The translations under genes and the position numbers were made by a program. The notes beneath the pieces were generated by a model. The model searched no databases. It was not told the origin of the DNA and was given only the letters and a program-made list of their open reading frames with translations. A stretch of DNA of 27,060 nucleotides, taken from the NCBI GenBank assembly GCA_041691015.1, contig JBEPVN010000022.1:1-27060 (forward strand), given 5' to 3'. This DNA comes from JBBSJT01 sp041691015 (GTDB lineage Bacteria > Chlamydiota > Chlamydiia > Chlamydiales > Parachlamydiaceae). Of the stretch, positions 22,234-27,060 are shown piece after piece (the first letter of the stretch is position 1; each line of letters opens with the position of its first letter).

Positions 22234-22803
22234 TTACTCCTTTTTTTTAGTGAGGTTGTCTAATGCAATATTGAGTAAAAGCACATTCACATAGGGTCTT
22301 TTTAATTTAAAGTAGGACGATTCTTTAGCTTGGTCTTCGATCAGATTTGCTATTTTAGTTTTAAAAGAAGCATCCAAATTTCTTGCTTTAAGAATCCGGT
22401 CCATCTGATAGAAAGCCGCTTGTTTACTGATATGCGGATCGAGCCCGCTTCCTGATGAAAACAGAAGTTCTGAGGGAACTGCAAGTGCTGTTCCGTGAGC
22501 TTTTTCCATTTTTTCTTTTCTTGAAGCTACAAGATCTCTTAAATGAGCATTTGTCGGACCAAAATTACTGCCGCCTGAATTTAGTGGGTTATAGTCATTT
22601 GCAGAAGGCCTGCTATAGAAATATTTGTCGTTTTCAAATTTTTGTCCGATAAGTCGGTATCCTACTGCTTTGTTGTCATGCATGATGATTTCGTAAGACG
22701 AGCTTGAAAATATCATCGCAAAACACCCTATGAGGAGTGGGTATAGAATCCCTGTTAACAGGGTCATTAAGAGGAATAATCGGAGCGCTATTAATTTTTG
22801 CAT
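22234..22803 (-). CDS. kdpC: K+-transporting ATPase subunit KdpC
   Basis: Assembly and stabilising subunit of the KdpFABC pump. The 189 residues have one N-terminal membrane helix (about 7-33, LFLLMTLLTGILYPLLIG) and a periplasmic domain with family motifs: GQKFENDKYFYSRPSA, YNPLNSGGSNFGPTN, SSGSGLDPHIS and the Q-rich ARNLDASFK region. The length is normal. It starts 30 nt after kdpB and is followed after 3 nt by kdpD, whose Shine-Dalgarno overlaps its stop codon. Confidence 0.95.
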   Translation of the reverse strand: MQKLIALRLFLLMTLLTGILYPLLIGCFAMIFSSSSYEIIMHDNKAVGYRLIGQKFENDKYFYSRPSANDYNPLNSGGSNFGPTNAHLRDLVASRKEKMEKAHGTALAVPSELLFSSGSGLDPHISKQAAFYQMDRILKARNLDASFKTKIANLIEDQAKESSYFKLKRPYVNVLLLNIALDNLTKKKE

Positions 22804-22833
22804 AAATATTATCCTAATTATTTTGATCTATTT

Positions 22834-24903
22834 TCAAACCAAGCCCAAAAATTCTATAGTAAGATCAATTATTTTAATTCCTATAAAAGGAATAACAAAT
22901 CCGCCAACACCATAGATCAATATATTCGTTTTTAAGAGTTCATCTGCTGATTTTGCCTCATATTTTACACCTTTTAAGGCAAGTGGGATCAAAGCAATGA
23001 TTGTAAGAGCGTTAAATATAATGGCGCTCAAAACAGCGCTTTTTGGAGAGTGTAAAAACATGATGTTCAATTTGGATAAAGGCCCAAACTTTTCGTTTTC
23101 ACTCATATACAAAGTACTAAATATTGCAGGAATGATCGCAAAATACTTGGCAACGTCATTTGCGATACTGAATGTTGTAAGCGCACCCCTTGTCATCAAA
23201 AGCTGTTTTCCTATTTTTACAATATCGATAAGTTTTGTTGGATTGCTGTCGAGATCCACCATATTGCCGGCATCCCTTGAGGCTTGTGTCCCTGTATTTA
23301 AGGCAACTGCCACATCTGCTTGTGCAAGTGCCGGAGCGTCATTTGTTCCATCTCCTGTCATGGCAACAAGATGTCCTGCATTTTGTTCTTTTTTTATGAG
23401 TTCAAGTTTCATTTCAGGCGTAGCTTCTGCAATAAAGTCATCGACTCCGGCTTCTGCTGCAATCGCTGCTGCTGTTAAGGGATTATCGCCTGTAACCATA
23501 ATTGTACGAATGCCCATTTTGCGCATTTCTTTAAAGCGCTCTTTGATCCCTCCTTTGATCACATCTTTTAGATGGATGATGCCGATAACTTTTTCGTTAT
23601 CTGAGACAAGAAGAGGAGTGCCTCCATTTTTGGAGATTGCTTGAATGGCTAATTCTAATTCTTCGGGGTAGCTGCCATTTAAAGTTTCTATATGTTTTTT
23701 TATCGCATCGGATGAGCCTTTTCTGATCGACCGAATGCAGCTGCCCTCATCGCCTAAAAAATCGATCCCGCTCATCCTAGTTTTTGCGGAAAATGGGATA
23801 AGTTTTGAATTTTTTACGTCGAGAGATTCTGCCCTTAGATCAAATATTGTTTTTGCTAGCACGACAATGGATCTGCCTTCTGGTGTTTCATCTCCAAGTG
23901 ATGCAAGCTGCGCTGTTTCAGCAAATTCCTTTTCCGGTATTCCTACGACGGGTAAAAAAGCTGTTGCCATGCGGTTTCCGATAGTGATTGTTCCCGTTTT
24001 ATCCAAAATAAGGATGTCGATGTCTCCAGCTGCCTCCACAGACCTTCCGCTTTTTGCAATGACATTGCGGTGAATGAGCCTGTCAATACCTGCAATTCCA
24101 ACAGCGCTAAGTAGCGCGCTTATTGTGGTCGGGATCAAACAAACAATCAATGCTACTAAATCCGGAACAGCGATTGCTGTTTCTGCCGTGTTTTGTCCAA
24201 ACGAAGCAAATGCTTTAAGTGAGGCTGTTGTTAAGAGAAAAATTATTGTCAAACCGCAAAGTAAAATATTGAGCGCTACTTCATTAGGTGTTTTTTGACG
24301 TTTTGCGCCTTCTATCAAATTGATCATCCGATCCAAAAAACTATCTCCGACTTCTGATGTGACCTGAATCGTGATCTGATCGCTTAAAACTTTAGTTCCT
24401 GCAGTCACAGCGCTTCTATCGCCGCCACTTTCTCTGATGACAGGCGCTGATTCTCCAGTAATTGCCGACTCATCAACAGTTGCAATGCCTTTGACAACGT
24501 CTCCATCAGCAGGAATGATGTCTTGAGCCTCGCAGATGAAAAGGTCACCTTTTTTAAGTAAGTTTGGAGATATTTTAACTTCAACCCCATTTTGGATTTG
24601 CCTTGCATAAGATTCTATTTTGGCGCTTTTTAAAGAGGCAGCGTGCGCTTTTCCTTTGCTTTCTGCCAAACTTTGCGCAAAATTGGCAAAGAGAACAGTA
24701 AACCAGAGCCATGAAACAAGCTGCAGATCAAAAAAGGAAATTTTACCTGCAATAATTTCTTTTAAGAGATAAAGAGTTGTGACAATAGCTCCGACATAGG
24801 CAACAAACATGACAGGATTTTTAATCTGTACTTTTGGATGAAGCATCTTAAAAGCATTGAAAACGGTCTCTTTTAACAATTTTTTATCGATCGCATGTTC
24901 CAT
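22834..24903 (-). CDS. kdpB: K+-transporting P-type ATPase subunit KdpB
   Basis: The energy-coupling P-type ATPase of the high-affinity K+ pump. Diagnostic motifs: TGES (149-152), the phosphorylation site DKTGT with Asp301, GDNPLTA, GDGTNDAPAL and DLDSNPTKLIDIV. Membrane helices lie near 30-52, 62-80, 212-235, 245-270 and in the last 100 residues. The 689 residues are full length. The Ser of TGES, which is phosphorylated and inhibitory in E. coli KdpB, is present. ATG immediately follows the kdpA stop (TAA ATG without a gap). Confidence 0.97.
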   Translation of the reverse strand: MEHAIDKKLLKETVFNAFKMLHPKVQIKNPVMFVAYVGAIVTTLYLLKEIIAGKISFFDLQLVSWLWFTVLFANFAQSLAESKGKAHAASLKSAKIESYARQIQNGVEVKISPNLLKKGDLFICEAQDIIPADGDVVKGIATVDESAITGESAPVIRESGGDRSAVTAGTKVLSDQITIQVTSEVGDSFLDRMINLIEGAKRQKTPNEVALNILLCGLTIIFLLTTASLKAFASFGQNTAETAIAVPDLVALIVCLIPTTISALLSAVGIAGIDRLIHRNVIAKSGRSVEAAGDIDILILDKTGTITIGNRMATAFLPVVGIPEKEFAETAQLASLGDETPEGRSIVVLAKTIFDLRAESLDVKNSKLIPFSAKTRMSGIDFLGDEGSCIRSIRKGSSDAIKKHIETLNGSYPEELELAIQAISKNGGTPLLVSDNEKVIGIIHLKDVIKGGIKERFKEMRKMGIRTIMVTGDNPLTAAAIAAEAGVDDFIAEATPEMKLELIKKEQNAGHLVAMTGDGTNDAPALAQADVAVALNTGTQASRDAGNMVDLDSNPTKLIDIVKIGKQLLMTRGALTTFSIANDVAKYFAIIPAIFSTLYMSENEKFGPLSKLNIMFLHSPKSAVLSAIIFNALTIIALIPLALKGVKYEAKSADELLKTNILIYGVGGFVIPFIGIKIIDLTIEFLGLV

Positions 24904-26598
24904 TTAAAAAAACTTATCCTCCATCATTAGTAAGTGTTCTGCTATTGGCCCCAAAGCTAAAGCCGGAAGAAATGTCAAAGCGCCGCCAAGTAAAATGACA
25001 CAAAAAAGTAAAATGCCAAATATTGGGCTATTTGTAGAAAAAGTCCCAAGAGATGGCGGCGATGCCTTTTTTTTGACCAAAAGTCCTGCAATCAGGACGC
25101 TTGGGATTAGGATGGATAATCTTGCAATCAGCATGATGACCCCCAAAAATAGATTGTAGTAGGGGGTATTGGCATTTAAGTTTGCAAAAGAGCTTCCATT
25201 ATTTCCGCCGGCAGAGGAAAATGCATAAAGAATCGTAGATAGTCCGTGAGGCCCTTCTGTAACAAGGTCAGTTTTTGCAATAGGCAAAAGTGAAGATATT
25301 CCGCTGCCTATCAAAATCAGGGCAGCTGGTGCAAGAATTGCTACAATAATCCACTGCATTTCGGCAATTTCAATTTTTTTTCCCATGTATTCAGGAGTTC
25401 TACCAACCATAAGGCCTGCAATAAAGACAGTTAGGAGGATAAACATAATCAAACTGCATAAACCAACGCCTACACCGCCAAAGATCAGTTCATCTGCCAT
25501 CATGTTAAAAAGTGCAACACCTCCTGCAAGTGGAGATAAGCTAGACATTTGCGCATTAATCGATCCATTTGATGTAGCAGTTGTTGCGGTGGACCATAAA
25601 ATGCTATTAAAAAGTCCAAATCGTGTTTCTTTGCCTTCCATAACAGGGGAGGCTCCAATATTTACACCGTAAAAATGCTCGCCGACAAGCGACACCAAAA
25701 AACCTGTCATAAACAGAAAAAAAATGACTGAAAAGATGATTGTGGCGTGCTTTTTTATGCCACACATTATCCCGTAGCAATAAATGGATGCGGACGGAAT
25801 TAAAAAAATGCAAAGCGTTTCTAAAAAATTGGATAGGGGAGTTGGATTTTCAAACGGATGCGCGCCATTTGCGTTAAAAAAGCCGCCTCCGTTTGTGCCA
25901 AGTTGTTTTATTGCGACCTGGCTTGCAACAGCCCCAAAAGGGATAACCTGTTCTGCTCCTTCCAATGTCATGATTTTCGAGTAAGGCGAAAAACTTTGTA
26001 TGACGCCTTGTGTCAATAAACCAAAAGCTAAAATGATGGAAAGGGGAAGAAAAATGTAAACGACAGACCGGACGACATCGACGTAAAAATTGCCTATGGT
26101 GCTTAGTTCACGTCTAGTAATACCTCTTGTCAATGCTATCAGGCAGCCAAGACCTGTAGCTGCGCTTAAGAAATTTTGTACCGTAAGACCTGCCATTTGG
26201 GTAAAATAGCTCAAAGTAGTCTCCGGAACATAAGATTGCCAGTTCGTATTTGTCGTAAAGCTTGCTGCCACATTAAAGCCCAAATGCAAGGAAGTGCCGG
26301 AGAAATTTTCAGGATTAAGAGGTAAAAACTTTTGGAAAAGCAATAGCAAAAATAGAGCGAAAAATCCGATCGCGTTAAAATAGATTAGATTTTTAACATA
26401 TCCTCGAGCATCCATCTCATAATTTTCATCAATGCCAGAAATGCTGTAACAAAGTGTTTCTAAGCTTTTTAAAGGTCTTGTTACATAATTCTCATTTCCC
26501 GTAAAAATATCTGCCATGTAATTGCCCAAAACATAGGTTAAGCCAATTAAGGATAGCATAAAGAGCACAATTTCGACTGTGATTGCAAGATAAGTCAT
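24904..26598 (-). CDS. kdpA: K+-binding and translocating subunit KdpA
   Basis: The channel-like subunit that selects K+. Its four pseudo-repeats have filter motifs TNTNWQSY, GTNGGGFFNANGAHPFENPT, NGSINAQMSSLSPLAGG and SSAGGNNGSSFANLNANTPY. I start it at ATG 26598, giving 564 residues close to E. coli length. The frame is open to a GTG at 26694, but the extra 32 residues are unlike KdpA and their DNA is occupied by kdpF in another frame. The ATG overlaps the kdpF stop (ATGA), a typical coupling. Confidence 0.95.
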   Translation of the reverse strand: MTYLAITVEIVLFMLSLIGLTYVLGNYMADIFTGNENYVTRPLKSLETLCYSISGIDENYEMDARGYVKNLIYFNAIGFFALFLLLLFQKFLPLNPENFSGTSLHLGFNVAASFTTNTNWQSYVPETTLSYFTQMAGLTVQNFLSAATGLGCLIALTRGITRRELSTIGNFYVDVVRSVVYIFLPLSIILAFGLLTQGVIQSFSPYSKIMTLEGAEQVIPFGAVASQVAIKQLGTNGGGFFNANGAHPFENPTPLSNFLETLCIFLIPSASIYCYGIMCGIKKHATIIFSVIFFLFMTGFLVSLVGEHFYGVNIGASPVMEGKETRFGLFNSILWSTATTATSNGSINAQMSSLSPLAGGVALFNMMADELIFGGVGVGLCSLIMFILLTVFIAGLMVGRTPEYMGKKIEIAEMQWIIVAILAPAALILIGSGISSLLPIAKTDLVTEGPHGLSTILYAFSSAGGNNGSSFANLNANTPYYNLFLGVIMLIARLSILIPSVLIAGLLVKKKASPPSLGTFSTNSPIFGILLFCVILLGGALTFLPALALGPIAEHLLMMEDKFF

Positions 26599-26684
26599 AG
26601 TTTTTCCGGGTAAATAAGGGCGTAGGTCAAATATGCTAAAAGAAGCGCAAGGACTATTAAAATCGAAATATTTTCCCACGACAT
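26595..26684 (-). CDS. kdpF: KdpF, 29-residue subunit of the K+ pump
   Basis: A 29-residue single-helix peptide: MSWENISILIVLALL, then LAYLTYALIYPEKL. It matches KdpF in size and in the C-terminal pattern LxYLxYALxxxE. KdpF stabilises the KdpFABC complex in the membrane. AAGAAGG (26694-26700) lies 9 nt before the ATG, and the stop TGA overlaps the kdpA ATG by four bases. It is the first gene of the operon. Confidence 0.9.
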   Translation of the reverse strand: MSWENISILIVLALLLAYLTYALIYPEKL

Positions 26685-26770
26685 GTTGGAACACCTTCTT
26701 TTTTTACATTAGAGATTCTGTATAAAGAATTAATCTAAAAAAATAAATATAAATATTTTGAACCCATAAC

Positions 26771-26894
26771 AAATGAAGAACCCCTGCGGGATAAAAAAAC
26801 GGGTTGCAATAGTCCCAAACCGGTGTCTCGCAAGCTCGCGTTACGGTATGGGACTATTGCAACCCGTTTCTTACCCCGCAGGGGTTCTTCATTT
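26771..26894. repeat. Long inverted repeat upstream of the kdp operon
   Basis: Left arm 26771-26822 (52 nt) and right arm 26844-26894 (51 nt) are reverse complements except for three substitutions and one indel. Each arm contains ATGAAGAACCCCTGCGGG-type sequence and CGGGTTGCAATAGTCCCA. The loop is about 21 nt. It is much more GC-rich than its surroundings. It has the structure of a MITE- or REP-like element, or of a large terminator for a gene beyond the window. Confidence 0.85.
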
Positions 26895-26980
26895 TTCTCA
26901 TTCTTTTAATATCAAACTTCAAATGTCCGAATGTCAGGCCTGACCCCATTGCAAATCTTAGCTTAATGCATATGGGTTGT

Positions 26981-27060
26981 AACCACCGGCTATCTATGTG
27001 AAATTGCTTCTTAGATGTTTGGCTACATTTAACCACGAAGTGGTTTTTACATAGGTAGCC
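26981..27060. repeat. Partial inverted repeat, cut by the window edge
   Basis: The arm GGCTATCTATGTGAAA (about 26988-27003) pairs with TTTTACATAGGTAGCC (27045-27060) with two mismatches. It would extend outwards through CCACCGG beyond the window. The same motif is found at 18631-18651. The centre holds the small palindrome AACCACGAAGTGGTT. Confidence 0.6.

Larger units (their letters stand above)
26685..27060. other. Intergenic region upstream of kdp with repeat structures
   Basis: No plausible gene lies here; the reading frames across the repeats look accidental. The kdp promoter should be in 26695-26770, which is AT-rich, but no boxes were convincing. The rest holds the 52-bp-arm inverted repeat and the partial palindrome at the window edge, both listed separately. 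Confidence 0.6.

Noticed and set aside
22997..23644. Plus-strand 215-codon ORF inside kdpB
   Set aside because: It is the complement of the conserved P-type ATPase core and is long only because of the codon pattern on the coding strand.
24904..26694. KdpA starting at the GTG at 26694
   Set aside because: The first 32 residues are unlike KdpA and the same DNA encodes a clear KdpF ending in an ATGA overlap.
26930..26945. Palindrome GTCAGGCCTGAC as an operator
   Set aside because: It is only 12 bases with no second copy or nearby promoter, so it is too little to support a regulatory call.
26854..27036. 60-codon minus-strand ORF upstream of kdp
   Set aside because: It runs through the inverted repeat and has no ribosome binding site or sensible composition.

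Overview
This window is AT-rich bacterial DNA that most likely comes from an environmental (amoeba- or arthropod-associated) member of the Chlamydiota. The main reasons are: the block ruvB, a SpoIID-like protein, glgX and a CesT-family type III secretion chaperone resembling Slc1, which from memory matches the C. trachomatis order CT040-CT043; two eukaryote-like effector candidates of the kind expanded in environmental chlamydiae (an LRR protein with a NEL E3-ubiquitin-ligase domain, and a pair of F-box-like solenoid proteins); and a generally chlamydial gene set. A full kdp potassium-pump operon and an exported Cu/Zn superoxide dismutase argue against the animal-pathogenic Chlamydia genus. 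Species-level assignment is not possible from the sequence alone.

Layout. 1-44: possible 3' end of an upstream gene. 207-3074 (+): ligA, a small acidic lipoprotein and sodC. 3075-3353: a non-coding block of nested inverted repeats, including a perfect 43-bp palindrome arm pair. 3354-7550 (-): an apparent six-gene operon, transcribed as three unknown coiled-coil proteins, two MarC-family membrane proteins and truA. 7551-7815: divergent intergenic region. 7816-12087 (+): a tightly packed operon of an NSS Na+-dependent transporter, ruvB, the SpoIID-like gene and queA. 12088-12478: hairpins and an AT-rich promoter region. 12479-14218 (+): LRR-NEL effector. 14323-16326 (-): glgX. 16500-16997 (+): slc1-like chaperone and a terminator. 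17146-18495 (-): F-box-like protein 1. 18687-26684 (-): kdpF-kdpA-kdpB-kdpC-kdpD followed after 1 nt by F-box-like protein 2. 26685-27060: intergenic, with a 52-bp-arm inverted repeat and a second repeat cut by the window edge.

How the genes fit together. The housekeeping genes cover DNA repair (ligA, ruvB), tRNA modification (truA, queA), glycogen debranching (glgX), envelope remodelling (SpoIID-like) and transport (NSS, MarC, Kdp). The host-interaction genes are the type III chaperone, the NEL ligase and the F-box-like pair. The NEL gene and queA lie between the SpoIID-like gene and glgX, which I recall as neighbours in Chlamydia. The Kdp system is complete as a pump (FABC), but its sensor KdpD keeps only the N-terminal ATP-binding, USP, membrane, GAF and DHp-like regions. 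The phospho-acceptor His position is Ser, the ATPase domain is missing, and no kdpE is present here.

Starts I corrected: truA begins at an ATT directly after and in frame with the marC stop (249 codons, with the catalytic Asp upstream of the first conventional start); kdpA begins at 26598, not at the upstream GTG, because a 29-residue kdpF lies there; F-box-like 1 begins at 18495. No tRNA, rRNA, CRISPR array or insertion-sequence transposase is visible.
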